NCBI GenBank assembly: GCA_037481695.1
Contig: JBBFLE010000009.1
Span: 1 to 64,000, forward strand
DNA from: a bacterium
Lineage (GTDB): Bacteria; Desulfobacterota; Desulfocorpusculales; Desulfocorpusculum
Direction of reading: 5' to 3'
Length of the DNA: 64,000 bases
The translations under genes were made by a program, and so were the position numbers. The notes below the pieces were generated by a model, which worked only from the letters and a program-made list of their open reading frames with translations, was not told the DNA's origin and ran no database searches. Shown piece by piece: positions 8,401-18,019 of this stretch (position 1 is the stretch's first letter; every line of letters begins with the position of its first letter).

Positions 8401-11049
8401 ATGGAAAAGCATTTGAATGAAACAACAAAACCCTCCTATGAGCAACAGAACAAAACGCCGGCCCCCCCAAAATATGAGCCCCACCAGATCGAGGCCAAGT
8501 GGCAGCAGAGGTGGGAACAATCCAGGATCTTCGAGGTGTCAAGAGACGACTCACGCCCCAAGTTTTACCTGCTTGAGATGTTTCCGTACCCCTCTGGCAG
8601 GATTCATATGGGCCACGTTCGCAACTATAGTATCGGAGATGTGATGGCCCGTTTTCGAAGGATGCAAGGCTACAATGTTCTTCACCCCATGGGCTGGGAC
8701 GCCTTTGGTCTTCCTGCGGAAAATGCGGCCATAGACCAGAAAGTGCATCCAGCGGTTTGGACCTTTCAGAACATTGATTTCATGCGCAACCAGCTAAAAA
8801 GGCTGGGCTATAGCTATGACTGGAGCCGAGAGCTGGCAACCTGCACCCCTGAATACTACAAGTGGAACCAATGGGTGTTTCTGAAGATGTACGAAAAAGG
8901 CTTGGCTGTCAGAAAAAAAAGCTTCGTAAACTGGTGCCCTTCCTGTCAGACTGTCTTGGCCAATGAACAGGTAGAGGCAGGGCTTTGCTGGCGCTGCAAC
9001 ACGGAGGTGACCCAGAAGGAACTGGAACAATGGTTTCTGAAGATAACTGCCTATGCCGAGGAACTGCTCAAGGGATGTCAGGATCTGGCCCAGGGCTGGC
9101 CCGAAAGAGTACTTACCATGCAGAGCAACTGGATAGGCAAGAGCTATGGGGCAGAGGTGGATTTTCCACTGTTTGAAGCCCCGGGCTCCATCCGCATCTA
9201 CACCACCAGACAGGATACTCTTTACGGCGCAACCTTCATGGTACTGGCCCCTGAGCATCCCATGGCCAAAGAACTTTGCAGAGGCACCCCTCAGGAAGCC
9301 AAGGTCATGGAATTCATAGAACGCCAGAGCCGCGTGGAGAAGTTCATAAGAGAGGCAGAGTCCACGGAAAAGGAGGGGGTTTTCACAGGCAGGTGGGCTG
9401 TGAATCCTCTGACTCTTGAGAAGATTCCCATCTGGGTGGCCAATTTTGTGCTCATGGAGTACGGCACAGGGGCCATAATGGCCGTGCCAGCCCATGATCA
9501 GCGGGATCTGGATTTCGCCCGCAAGTACGGCCTTCCGGTCAGGGTGGTCATCTGGCCCGAGCAGGGCACTCTTGACCAGGAAACCATGACAGTGGCGTAC
9601 ACAGAACAAGGAAAACTGGTCAACTCCGGCCCATTCAATGGAATGGACAGCACTCAGGCCAAAGATGCCATCGGCGAGTACTTGGAGCAGAAAAAAATTG
9701 GCAGGCGCACAGTAAATTACCGCCTCAGAGACTGGGGGATTTCCAGGCAGCGCTACTGGGGCACCCCTATTCCCATCATCTACTGTGACAGCTGCGGCAT
9801 AGTGCCAGTGCCCTATGATCAGCTACCTGTTATTCTGCCTTTGGATCTGGATCTACTGGAAGGGGGCAGGTCTCCCCTGCCAGCCTCCCAGGAGTTCTTA
9901 AGAGTGGAATGTCCCAACTGTGGCAAAGAAGCCAGACGTGAAACAGATACCATGGACACTTTCGTAGATTCCTCCTGGTACTTTGGGAGATACACCTGCC
10001 CCCACTACACCGAGGGCCCGCTGGATCCAAAGGAGGTGGGTTACTGGATGCCTGTGGATCAGTACATAGGTGGCATCGAGCATGCCATCTTGCACCTGCT
10101 CTACTCCCGATTCTGGACCATGTTCATGAGAGATTTGGGGCTCTACAGGGAGGGAGAACCCTATCGCAGGCTTCTGACTCAGGGAATGGTGTGCAAGGAG
10201 AGCCATTATTGTCCAGAGCATGAGTACCTTTTCCCTGAGGAGGTGGAGGAAAGAAATGGGGTGCTTAGCTGTCTGAAGTGTGGCACTCCTGTCAGGGTGG
10301 GACGGGTGGAGAAGATGTCCAAGTCCAAGAAAAACGTTGTGGATCCTGACCGCATTGTGATGCGATACGGAGCGGACACGGTGCGGCTTTTCTGCCTCTC
10401 GGACTCCCCACCGGAGAAGGATCTGGAATGGAACGATCAAAATGTGGAGGGCTGCTACAGATTTCTCCACAGGTTCTGGAACATGGTGTGCGAGAGGCTG
10501 GCAGTGACAGAGGCAGTGGAACCATATAGAGGGGAGTTGCCTCCCCAGGGACCTGCCCGTTGCTTGTTGCAGGCCACTCATGCGGCCATCAAGAAAGTTA
10601 CCGAGGAGATAGAACAGAGGTACCATCTCAACACAGCCATAAGCGCCATAAGAAGCCTGGTCAATCAGATACAAGAGCTGGAACCACAAGGACTGGACTT
10701 TCAGACAAGATCGGTTCTGCGCCTGGCCATGGAGACTGCCCTTGTGCTGCTTTACCCTTTTGTGCCGCACATATGTGAGGAGCTGTGGGAAAAAATGGGG
10801 CAGACCCAGTCCCTCGTGGATCATCCATGGCCTAAGTGGGATGAGGCCATGCTTCTCAAAGAAGAGGTGCAGGTGGTTGTGCAGATCAATGGAAAGGTGA
10901 GGGCCCAACTAACAATGCCTTCAGGATCCCCCCAGGAAAAGGTCCTGGAGGCAGCTCTTGCCGATCCAAGGGTGCAGAAACACACAGGGGGAAAAATGCC
11001 CAAGAAGGTAGTGCATGTACAAGACCGCTTGCTGAGCCTGGTGCTCTAG
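8401..11049 (+). CDS. leuS: Leucyl-tRNA synthetase
   Basis: Class Ia aminoacyl-tRNA synthetase that charges tRNA-Leu. The protein is 882 aa. The HIGH motif is HMGH (residues 69-72, in [13 protein letters not shown]) and KMSKS is at 638-642. Between them lies a full CP1 editing domain ([17 protein letters not shown]) and zinc-like CxxC pairs in the insertion domains. I start it at the ATG at 8401, preceded 5 nt upstream by GGAGAGGA; the frame extends further upstream only through a TTG without a good ribosome site. It is followed by lptE and holA, a common order in Desulfobacterota. Confidence 0.97.
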   Translation: MEKHLNETTKPSYEQQNKTPAPPKYEPHQIEAKWQQRWEQSRIFEVSRDDSRPKFYLLEMFPYPSGRIHMGHVRNYSIGDVMARFRRMQGYNVLHPMGWDAFGLPAENAAIDQKVHPAVWTFQNIDFMRNQLKRLGYSYDWSRELATCTPEYYKWNQWVFLKMYEKGLAVRKKSFVNWCPSCQTVLANEQVEAGLCWRCNTEVTQKELEQWFLKITAYAEELLKGCQDLAQGWPERVLTMQSNWIGKSYGAEVDFPLFEAPGSIRIYTTRQDTLYGATFMVLAPEHPMAKELCRGTPQEAKVMEFIERQSRVEKFIREAESTEKEGVFTGRWAVNPLTLEKIPIWVANFVLMEYGTGAIMAVPAHDQRDLDFARKYGLPVRVVIWPEQGTLDQETMTVAYTEQGKLVNSGPFNGMDSTQAKDAIGEYLEQKKIGRRTVNYRLRDWGISRQRYWGTPIPIIYCDSCGIVPVPYDQLPVILPLDLDLLEGGRSPLPASQEFLRVECPNCGKEARRETDTMDTFVDSSWYFGRYTCPHYTEGPLDPKEVGYWMPVDQYIGGIEHAILHLLYSRFWTMFMRDLGLYREGEPYRRLLTQGMVCKESHYCPEHEYLFPEEVEERNGVLSCLKCGTPVRVGRVEKMSKSKKNVVDPDRIVMRYGADTVRLFCLSDSPPEKDLEWNDQNVEGCYRFLHRFWNMVCERLAVTEAVEPYRGELPPQGPARCLLQATHAAIKKVTEEIEQRYHLNTAISAIRSLVNQIQELEPQGLDFQTRSVLRLAMETALVLLYPFVPHICEELWEKMGQTQSLVDHPWPKWDEAMLLKEEVQVVVQINGKVRAQLTMPSGSPQEKVLEAALADPRVQKHTGGKMPKKVVHVQDRLLSLVL

Positions 11050-11059
11050 ATTACATCTG

Positions 11060-11132
11060 CACACCAGGTCATGGGCCGCAAGGATTCAGTTCAGAGGCTG
11101 ATGTTAAAAGATGCTTTCAGATTCCTGGTGTG
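11060..11132. repeat. Inverted repeat between leuS and lptE
   Basis: CACACCAGG at 11060-11068 is repeated perfectly inverted as CCTGGTGTG at 11124-11132, with a 55-nt spacer. It lies wholly in the 175-bp gap between leuS and lptE. No T-run follows, so it is not a simple terminator. It could fold the leader of lptE or be chance. Confidence 0.3.
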
Positions 11133-11224
11133 AGAATGCTCTGATAGCTTTGAATGCAAGAAAATGAAGCAGTGTACCCATGAAGGTCTGGCTATAGCGG
11201 CCTGGTAACAAAGGGGGTCCTTCC

Positions 11225-11734
11225 ATGAGGCTTCGTGTGAGGGTGGTTTTTGCGGCTTTGGCAATGCTGGTTATGTGGGGATGCGGATACACGTTTCAGG
11301 GCGCAAAGGCCCCTGAGGGAGCATTGCTGGAGATACCTGTGTTCCTTAACAAGAGTGTGGAGACCGGCGTAGAAGCCATTTTCACCGACCAGCTCATATC
11401 CGAGATGAGAAGAACTCCCGGCTGGAAGGTGGTGGAGCCAGGGCAGGCACGATATGTTCTCAAAGGAAGCATCCTCAGTTTTGTTTCAGAACCTCATGCC
11501 GTCTCCTCCAGGAAACTGGCAGTGGAACACAGGGCCACCATGGTGCTTGATGTCAGGTTTTTGGAGAAATCTTCAGGCAAAGAACTTTGGAGGGACAAGA
11601 ACCTAAGGATCTTTGCCGATTACCTAGTAGGCCCGGACGTGCTGGCCTCAGAGAGAGCCAAGAAGGAAGCCATAGTGCGCATAGCTCAGGAGGCAGCATC
11701 CCGCATTCGTACCAGGGTGCAGGACACCTGGTGA
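11225..11734 (+). CDS. lptE: LPS-assembly lipoprotein LptE
   Basis: 169 aa. A short hydrophobic signal segment (residues 5-18) ends in MWGC, a weak lipobox with Cys20 as the probable lipidated residue, followed by GYTFQG. The body matches the LptE fold: early GxxIPVFxNxS-like strand (LLEIPVFLNKSVETG), FTDQLISEMRR helix, then strands and a C-terminal helix. LptE plugs the LptD barrel and helps insert lipopolysaccharide in the outer membrane, so its presence indicates a Gram-negative envelope. The position between leuS and holA supports the assignment. Confidence 0.85.
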   Translation: MRLRVRVVFAALAMLVMWGCGYTFQGAKAPEGALLEIPVFLNKSVETGVEAIFTDQLISEMRRTPGWKVVEPGQARYVLKGSILSFVSEPHAVSSRKLAVEHRATMVLDVRFLEKSSGKELWRDKNLRIFADYLVGPDVLASERAKKEAIVRIAQEAASRIRTRVQDTW

Positions 11735-11987
11735 GGCTCAAGTCTATAAAATGCTTTTGGAATCCAGAATAGGCTTTCTGTTCATCTGCCATAGCTCTGG
11801 AGCGCAAGACCTGATGGCAGACCATTGGGAAGAAACCCCCAAGGAAACTTTCTATTTATGAAGGGTTGGGTACATGGGCTTTGGGGGCCTGAGCCCTAGA
11901 ATCTCCCACAAGCTGGGCAAGCTTTTATCCAGGGATGGGCATTTTGGCCCCAAGAGCTAAGACAAGACTTTCAGGCATCTTGGGCAC

Positions 11988-13040
11988 ATGAAAACATTGC
12001 CTAAGGAAAAATGGATCCAACTCATGGAGCGGGTGAGAAAGGGGGATGTGCCACCTATTCTCTGGCTTCATGGGGAAGATCAAGGCAAGATAAGAAATCT
12101 TTTGGAAGATTTGCGCTCATGTCTTATTCCTGAGGCAGCGCGGTCTTTCAACTATGTCCTGCTGGATGCCCGCGAGGTGTCCCTGGAGCGAATACTGGAG
12201 ATGGCCAGATGCCTTCCCATGCTCTCAGGCCGAAAGCTGGTGGTTGTGTACAATGCCTCGGAATTATCCAAGGGGGCTCTGGAGGGGTCTTTGAGTTATT
12301 TCCAAAGTCCTTGTGCTACCACTTGTCTGGTTTTCTGGGGAGTGAAACCTCCCCCGTCTGAAAAGCTCTCCAGATTTCTGGAGGGAAGAGAGGCTCTCAT
12401 TGAACTCAAGGCCCGCTCAGAGTTGGGGGCCCAGGCTTGGGTAAGGGATAGGTTGAAAAAAGAGGGCTGGGATATAACAGCCGAGGCATGCCGGGCTTTG
12501 GTTCAGAGAGTTGGAACTCTGGAGGGGGACCTGGAAGGGGAGATCCAGAAGCTCATGGCTTTTGTGGGAGAGCAGAGACTGATCCAGGACTCCCATGTGG
12601 AGGATGTGGCAGCTGAGGCCCGATCCAACACCCTGTTTGAGCTCACAGACGCGCTCTCGGAGAACCGCACGGGTGATGGGATCTGCATCCTGCATCGAAT
12701 TCTGGATCGGGGAACTCCTCCTTTGGCCGTGATGGGAATGCTGGCAAGGCAAATCAGGTTGCTCTTGGTAGCAGCAAGCTCAAAAAAGGGCTCTCCTACC
12801 GCAGGTGAGCCCCATTTACCTCGTTTTGTCTGGGAAAGGCTTCTGAGGCAGGCCAAGGCCTGGAGTGAGCCAAGGCTGCTGGCCGCACTGGAGGCCTTGA
12901 TGGAGGTGGATTCAGGCATGAAAACCGGGAGGTTGAATCCCGAGGTGCTCCTGGATCAATGGGCCATCAGGGTGGCTCTCTCCAAAGGAGCCATGTCCCG
13001 AGACAAGGGCTCAACTCACCAGCAAGAGGTGGGTTTTTGA
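11988..13040 (+). CDS. holA: DNA polymerase III subunit delta
   Basis: 350 aa clamp-loader subunit; it opens the beta sliding clamp as part of the gamma/tau complex. The N-terminal AAA+-like domain lacks a working ATP site, as usual (LWLHGEDQGKIRNLLEDLR near residue 24). LVVVYNASELSK and the all-helical C-terminal collar domain (MLARQIRLLLVAASS) are typical. Start ATG at 11988. It follows lptE after 253 bp with no other gene seen in that gap. The stop lies only 4 bp from the stop of convergent rpsT. Confidence 0.92.
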   Translation: MKTLPKEKWIQLMERVRKGDVPPILWLHGEDQGKIRNLLEDLRSCLIPEAARSFNYVLLDAREVSLERILEMARCLPMLSGRKLVVVYNASELSKGALEGSLSYFQSPCATTCLVFWGVKPPPSEKLSRFLEGREALIELKARSELGAQAWVRDRLKKEGWDITAEACRALVQRVGTLEGDLEGEIQKLMAFVGEQRLIQDSHVEDVAAEARSNTLFELTDALSENRTGDGICILHRILDRGTPPLAVMGMLARQIRLLLVAASSKKGSPTAGEPHLPRFVWERLLRQAKAWSEPRLLAALEALMEVDSGMKTGRLNPEVLLDQWAIRVALSKGAMSRDKGSTHQQEVGF

Positions 13041-13044
13041 GCCA

Positions 13045-13314
13045 TCAGCCGGCCGCAATGGCATTGACTTTTCGGCTCAGCTTGGAGATCTGGCGGGAGG
13101 CCTTGTTGATGTGGTGCACACCCTTGGATGCACTCTTGTGGAGAATTGCCGTGGTTTCGCGCAACAACACTCTGGCCTCTTCCAGCTTCTGCTCTTCCAC
13201 GGCAGAAAGAAGCTTCTTCACACGGCTCTTCACAAGGGTCTTCATCATGCGATTGCGCAACCTGCGTTTACGGTTCTGCCGCATCCTCTTGAGGGCTGAT
13301 GGGTGGTTTGCCAA
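13045..13314 (-). CDS. rpsT: 30S ribosomal protein S20
   Basis: 89 aa, strongly basic, three-helix protein that binds 16S rRNA. The N-terminus ANHPSALKRMRQNRKRR and the C-terminal HHINKASRQISKLSRKVN are diagnostic. Translation starts at TTG (13314), supported by AAAGGAGG 5 nt upstream; non-ATG starts are common for S20 and fit autoregulation known in Escherichia coli. Convergent with holA, divergent from murJ. Confidence 0.97.
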   Translation of the reverse strand: MANHPSALKRMRQNRKRRLRNRMMKTLVKSRVKKLLSAVEEQKLEEARVLLRETTAILHKSASKGVHHINKASRQISKLSRKVNAIAAG

Positions 13315-13349
13315 TTCTTCCTCCTTTCAGAAAACCAAAATGTTCTTAT

Positions 13350-13378
13350 TTTCTACCAAAAACAGGCTTTCCTGTCAA
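13350..13378 (-). promoter_or_regulatory. Promoter of rpsT
   Basis: On the minus strand a perfect TTGACA (13373-13378) is followed after 17 nt by TAGAAA (13350-13355, 4 of 6 matches). The TTG start of rpsT is about 36 nt downstream. The -35 box touches the probable start codon of murJ on the other strand. Confidence 0.6.
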
Positions 13379-14964
13379 TGGGCATGACCTCTGCGGACCG
13401 TACCTCCTTTTCTCGTTCCCTGGCTGTGGTGGGTGTGGCCACCCTCACCAGCAGGGTCACAGGCCTCATTAGGGATGTGGTCTTGGCTTGGGTTTTGGGA
13501 GCTTCCATGCCAGCAGACTGCTTCTTTGCAGCCTTTAGGATTCCCAATTTTCTAAGAAGGATTTTCGCAGAGGGTTCCATGAGCACAGCCTTTATACCCG
13601 TTTTTACCGAGCTGCAGGTCTCTTCGGGCAAGACAGCGGCCTTTAGATTGGCTTCCATTTTACTGAGCTGGCTCTTACCGCTTCTGGCCCTGGTTTCTGC
13701 TACAGGTGTGCTGCTGGCTCCTCAGATAGTGTCTGTCATGACTCCTGGATGGCTTCATGATCCGGAGAAGTTCTCTTTGACCGTAACCCTTACCAGGGTG
13801 ATGTTTCCTTATATCCTGCTTATTTCCGTGGCCGCCTTGGCCATGGGCATGCTCAACGCCCAAGGACATTTCGCAGCCCCTGCTTTTGCTCCGGTCTTAT
13901 TGAACCTAGTGCTCATAGCATCCGGTATCCTTGCCAGCAAGTTCATGGAGCAACCAGTTCTGGGCATTGGGATTGGGGTCCTGTTGGGAGGGCTAGGCCA
14001 GATCCTCCTGCAGTTACCCCCCCTCAGGACAAGGGGTTTCAGGTTTCGGGCTGAGTTGTGTCCCAGGGATCCCCACCTCATGAAAGTGGCCAGGCTCTTT
14101 GTGCCCTCCTTGGTGGGCTCCACCGTTTATCAAATTAACATGGTCATCATAACCATTTTGGCCTCTCTTCTGCCAGCAGGAAGTCTCAGCTACCTTTTTT
14201 ATGCGGACAGGCTCATGGAGTTCCCCCTGGGGGTCTTTGCCATAGCCTTGGGAACAGTGGCTCTTCCCTCCATGTCGCATCAGGCGGCCAGGGGAGACAT
14301 GGAGGGTCTGAAACAGACCCTGGGATTCTCTTTCAGGCAGGTGAGCCTGCTCATGATCCCTGCCACAGTAGGTCTCATAGTGCTTCGAGAGCCCCTGATG
14401 GAGGTGATTTTCCAGAGGGGTCGATTCGATCCCCTTGCCACCCAAATGAGTGCCCAGGCCCTTCTTTGCTATGCTGTTGGGTTGTGGTTTGTGGCCGAGA
14501 TCAGGGTGGTGGCTCCTTTTTTTTATGCCCTGCAGGACACCCGCACACCAATGTTGGCTGCCATGGTCTCCCTGGCGTGCAATGTGCTGTTTGCTTTGCT
14601 TCTCATGGGGCCGTTTTCCCACGCCGGACTGGCCCTGGCGGTCTCTCTTGCGGCCATGGTGCAGTTAGGGCTTCTGCTAAACAAGTTGGGCTGCAAGTTA
14701 GGAGGAATTCCATGGAAGATCCTCTTGAAGAACCTGCCGAAGGTGATGGTAGCCTCGGCCGCAATGGGTGGACTTTGCGCTTTGACAGCTGAATATATGC
14801 CATGGGGCTCGGGGGTGCCTCTTGTTTCAAGAGTCTTGAGCTTAGGGGCAACGGTGGTGCTGGGAATGCTTGTCTATGGAGGTGCTTTAGCGCTTTTGGC
14901 AGTGGATGACCTGAAGGAACTTTTAAGAGGTCTCATGGCAAGGCGCCGGCCACAAGACCGCTGA
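13378..14964 (+). CDS. murJ: Lipid II flippase MurJ
   Basis: Integral membrane protein of the MOP superfamily that flips lipid II for peptidoglycan synthesis. About 528 aa with some 14 hydrophobic segments. Family hallmarks near the N-terminus are TSRVTGLIRDVVLAWVLGAS and FRIPNFLRRIFAEGSMS. The start is uncertain: ATG codons at 13378 and 13384 are in frame, neither with a clear ribosome site. A GTG at 13303 would run back over the start of rpsT and adds residues not expected in the family. Divergent from rpsT. Confidence 0.92.
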   Translation: MGMTSADRTSFSRSLAVVGVATLTSRVTGLIRDVVLAWVLGASMPADCFFAAFRIPNFLRRIFAEGSMSTAFIPVFTELQVSSGKTAAFRLASILLSWLLPLLALVSATGVLLAPQIVSVMTPGWLHDPEKFSLTVTLTRVMFPYILLISVAALAMGMLNAQGHFAAPAFAPVLLNLVLIASGILASKFMEQPVLGIGIGVLLGGLGQILLQLPPLRTRGFRFRAELCPRDPHLMKVARLFVPSLVGSTVYQINMVIITILASLLPAGSLSYLFYADRLMEFPLGVFAIALGTVALPSMSHQAARGDMEGLKQTLGFSFRQVSLLMIPATVGLIVLREPLMEVIFQRGRFDPLATQMSAQALLCYAVGLWFVAEIRVVAPFFYALQDTRTPMLAAMVSLACNVLFALLLMGPFSHAGLALAVSLAAMVQLGLLLNKLGCKLGGIPWKILLKNLPKVMVASAAMGGLCALTAEYMPWGSGVPLVSRVLSLGATVVLGMLVYGGALALLAVDDLKELLRGLMARRRPQDR

Positions 14965-15062
14965 GGTGAGTTCCAAGAAGCTGCTCTTTGAAGTAAACTC
15001 GAAAACAGGCCTATGTTTTCAAGGCAATGGGCTGATCCGTTTTTATCAAGGGAGGGTGGCCC

Positions 15063-16598
15063 TTGAGTAAGACATCCCCCTCAATCCACAGGCTGGGGCC
15101 TTTTTCCTGGCGCTTCGGTATAGCACACCAGATAGCCATCCTGGTGCTACTTAGCCTCATAGTTTTTGGCAGCATAACCGGAGTCATCGTAAGGACCAAG
15201 TATGTGGATTCTCTAAGGGAAGACCTGAAGGCCCGTGGCGAGAGCATTGCTCAGAGCATTGCCAGGAGCGTTCAGAGGGGGGCAGTCAAGCAGGATCCCT
15301 CCTCCCTTGGGCTCTTGCTTGAAGAACTGGCCCAGATTCATGGGGTGTCCTATATAGCCATACTGGGCAGAAACGGTGAGGTGATGGCCATGGGGCCTCA
15401 AGGAGCAGCCCTGCAGGCCCTGGGGTTGGCCCAGTCCGGCAATGCGGACACTCCAGTGGTGGATCTGGCTGTGCCAATTTCTTCGGATACAATGGGAAGC
15501 GTTCATGTGGGAGTGGATCTGGGGGTGGTGGAAAAGGGTCTTGAGAATGTGCCAGCCATAATATGGCGAATAGTTCTGGTGTCTATTCTTTGCGCCATGT
15601 CCGTGGCTGTCATCGTCTATTTCAGCACCATAAGGCCTATTCACGTTCTGACCGAATCTGTGAGACAGATAGGCCAGGGGAAGTTTCCCAGGTCCATTTC
15701 CATCACATCAAGAGGCGAGCTGGGCATGCTGGCCCGTTCTCTAGAGCAGATGAGCGCGGATCTCACCAGATATCATGAGCAACTGGAATCCAAGACCCGT
15801 GAGCTGGAGCTCAGCAAGGAGGAGCTGCAAAGACAAAATGAGGAGCTAAGAAAGGCTCAGGCGCACATGATTCGCTCGGAAAAATTTGCTTCCATGGGTC
15901 AGTTGGCGGCCAGTGTGGCCCATGAGATAAGCAATCCCCTGGCCGGTATTCTCACATACCTCAAGCTGATCCGCAGGAGACTGGAGAGCGGCCGCTTGGC
16001 AGAGGAACAATATGCCACCATAAGACAGTACCTTGTAACCATGGAAAGGGAGACGGATCGCTGCGGCCACATAGTGAAGAATCTCTTGGATTTCGCCAAG
16101 AGTTCCGAGCCTGATCTGAGGGAAATAGACATTCACAAGGTCCTGGATGACACACTTTTCCTGCTGAATTTTAAGCTACTTATGAGCGATGTGATCTTGG
16201 AGAAACGCTATGAAAACGTGCCTTTGGTAGCAGGGGACTTCGGTCAGCTCAAACAAGTCTTTCTCAACGTCATAATAAACGCCATAGAGGCCATGAAGGG
16301 TGAGGAGCGGATCTTGACTCTCCACACCCAGTATCACAAAGAATCTCAAAGTGTGCTGGTTGAGATTCAAGACACCGGCGAGGGCATATCCGAGAAAGAC
16401 ATCTACAGGGTCTTTGACCCTTTTTTTACGACCAAAAGAGGCGGCACCGGGATGGGGCTTGCGGTGGTCTATGGAATCTTGGAGAAGCACAACGCTGATA
16501 TAAGCATAGACAGCCAGCCGGGCAAAGGCACTAAAGTGACCATACAGTTGAATGTGGCCAACCCCCACAGGAGGGCCACAAGAGGCCAGGAGGCTTAG
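15063..16598 (+). CDS. Membrane sensor histidine kinase
   Basis: 511 aa, starting at TTG with GGAGGG about 6 nt upstream. Order: transmembrane segment (about 22-43), periplasmic sensor region with PAS/Cache-like character (44-165), second transmembrane segment (168-189), HAMP linker, short coiled coil (230-268), HisKA dimerisation helix with phospho-acceptor His287 (VAHEISNPLAGI), then the HATPase domain with N box (NVIINAIEAM), DTGEGI and GTGMGLAVVYGI. It phosphorylates a response regulator, most likely the NtrC-type protein encoded 11 nt downstream. The stimulus is unknown. Confidence 0.92.
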   Translation: MSKTSPSIHRLGPFSWRFGIAHQIAILVLLSLIVFGSITGVIVRTKYVDSLREDLKARGESIAQSIARSVQRGAVKQDPSSLGLLLEELAQIHGVSYIAILGRNGEVMAMGPQGAALQALGLAQSGNADTPVVDLAVPISSDTMGSVHVGVDLGVVEKGLENVPAIIWRIVLVSILCAMSVAVIVYFSTIRPIHVLTESVRQIGQGKFPRSISITSRGELGMLARSLEQMSADLTRYHEQLESKTRELELSKEELQRQNEELRKAQAHMIRSEKFASMGQLAASVAHEISNPLAGILTYLKLIRRRLESGRLAEEQYATIRQYLVTMERETDRCGHIVKNLLDFAKSSEPDLREIDIHKVLDDTLFLLNFKLLMSDVILEKRYENVPLVAGDFGQLKQVFLNVIINAIEAMKGEERILTLHTQYHKESQSVLVEIQDTGEGISEKDIYRVFDPFFTTKRGGTGMGLAVVYGILEKHNADISIDSQPGKGTKVTIQLNVANPHRRATRGQEA

Positions 16599-16609
16599 GG
16601 AGCAGGGCC

Positions 16610-18019
16610 ATGAAGATGAAGACCGCCAACATCCTCGTGGTGGATGACGAGGAGATCATGCGGGAGTCTCTTTCGGCTTGGTTACAGGAAGATGGGTTCC
16701 AGGTGGAGGCATTTTCCACGGGCAAGGAAGCCATGGAGGCGGTGAAGCAAAAAGTATATGACGCTATTCTCTTGGATTTGAAGCTCCCGGATATGGACGG
16801 ACTGGAGATCTTGAAACACACCAAACACTACCAGCCTAACACCCCTGTGTTGATGATAACTGCATATGGAAGCGTTGAGACGGCCATAAAGGCCATGAAA
16901 CAGGGGGCTACAGATTACATAACAAAGCCTTTCAATCCCGAGGAGCTTTCCCTAACACTGCACCATATATTGGACGACCTGGCCCTGAGAAGAGAAAACA
17001 TATATCTGAAGCTAAAGCTGGAGAAACGATATGATCGCCAGGGCATAGTAAGCAAGAGCCACAAGATGGAGAGGATCTTTGATCTCATCTCAACCATCGC
17101 AGACACCCGATCCACGGTGCTCATTCACGGAGAAAGTGGAACTGGTAAAGAACTCATAGCCCGGGCCATTCATTACAGCAGCAACCGTTCTCACCACCCC
17201 TTTATCTCTGTGTCCTGTGCAGCCCTGGTGGAGAGTCTGCTGGAAAGCGAATTGTTCGGCCACGAAAAAGGGGCCTTCACAGACGCCAAGACCCTCAAGA
17301 GGGGCAAGTTCGAGTTGGCTGACGGCGGATCCCTTTTCCTGGATGAAATAGGAGAAATAAGCCCTAAGCTGCAGCTAAATCTCCTCAGAGTTTTGCAGGA
17401 AAGGGAGTTCCACAGGGTTGGGGGCGAAGAAGCCATCCGAGTTGATGTCAGAATCATAGCAGCCACCAACAAGAACCTGGAGCAGGCCGTGCGGGAAGGC
17501 AGCTTCAGAGAGGATCTTTATTACAGATTAAATGTTATCTCCATTCACCTGCCCCCCCTTAGGGAACGCAAGGAGGACATACCTTTGCTGGTGAACCATT
17601 TTGTGGAAAAATTCAACATGGAATCGGGAAAGCATGTGGGGGGGGTAAGCGAAGAGGTCTTGCAGATTCTCATGGAGCATGACTGGCCCGGAAACGTGAG
17701 GGAATTGGAAAATGTAATAGAGAGGGCCGTGATAATTAACAGGGGGGGTGTCATTCTGCCCGAGGATCTTCCACCATATCTGCTCCGACACCCCGCCTTG
17801 AGTCAGGCTCCGGAGCTGCTCATCCAGCAGGCCCAGCCAGGACAGATGACTCTTCAGGAGGTGGAAAAGGCCTACATCCAGAACGTGCTTGAGGAAACAG
17901 GCTGGAACATAAAACGCACAGCCAGGATCCTGGGAATAGATCGCTCCACTCTCTATGCCAAAATAAGAAGGTACGGACTCAGGCAGGAAGAGGAGCAGGA
18001 CAAAAACGGTACCCGATGA
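16610..18019 (+). CDS. NtrC-family sigma54-dependent response regulator
   Basis: 469 aa. Receiver domain with acidic pocket Asp12/Asp13 and phospho-acceptor Asp56 (LLDLKLPDMDG). AAA+ domain with Walker A GESGTGKE (about 174-181), sigma54-contact loop GAFTDA (221-226; the usual form is GAFTGA) and Walker B LFLDEIG (242-248). C-terminal Fis-type HTH (NIKRTARILGIDRSTLYAKI). It should activate sigma54 promoters when phosphorylated by the kinase encoded directly upstream. The Gly-to-Asp change in the GAFTGA loop is notable because this loop touches sigma54. The 3' end overlaps agmatinase by 41 nt on the opposite strand. Confidence 0.93.
   Translation: MKMKTANILVVDDEEIMRESLSAWLQEDGFQVEAFSTGKEAMEAVKQKVYDAILLDLKLPDMDGLEILKHTKHYQPNTPVLMITAYGSVETAIKAMKQGATDYITKPFNPEELSLTLHHILDDLALRRENIYLKLKLEKRYDRQGIVSKSHKMERIFDLISTIADTRSTVLIHGESGTGKELIARAIHYSSNRSHHPFISVSCAALVESLLESELFGHEKGAFTDAKTLKRGKFELADGGSLFLDEIGEISPKLQLNLLRVLQEREFHRVGGEEAIRVDVRIIAATNKNLEQAVREGSFREDLYYRLNVISIHLPPLRERKEDIPLLVNHFVEKFNMESGKHVGGVSEEVLQILMEHDWPGNVRELENVIERAVIINRGGVILPEDLPPYLLRHPALSQAPELLIQQAQPGQMTLQEVEKAYIQNVLEETGWNIKRTARILGIDRSTLYAKIRRYGLRQEEEQDKNGTR

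Noticed and set aside
9898-10908. Long frame antisense to leuS
   Set aside because: Shadow frame opposite a certain essential gene, no domain seen.
13303-13377. Upstream GTG start for murJ
   Set aside because: Would overlap the start of rpsT, and the added residues do not match MurJ.
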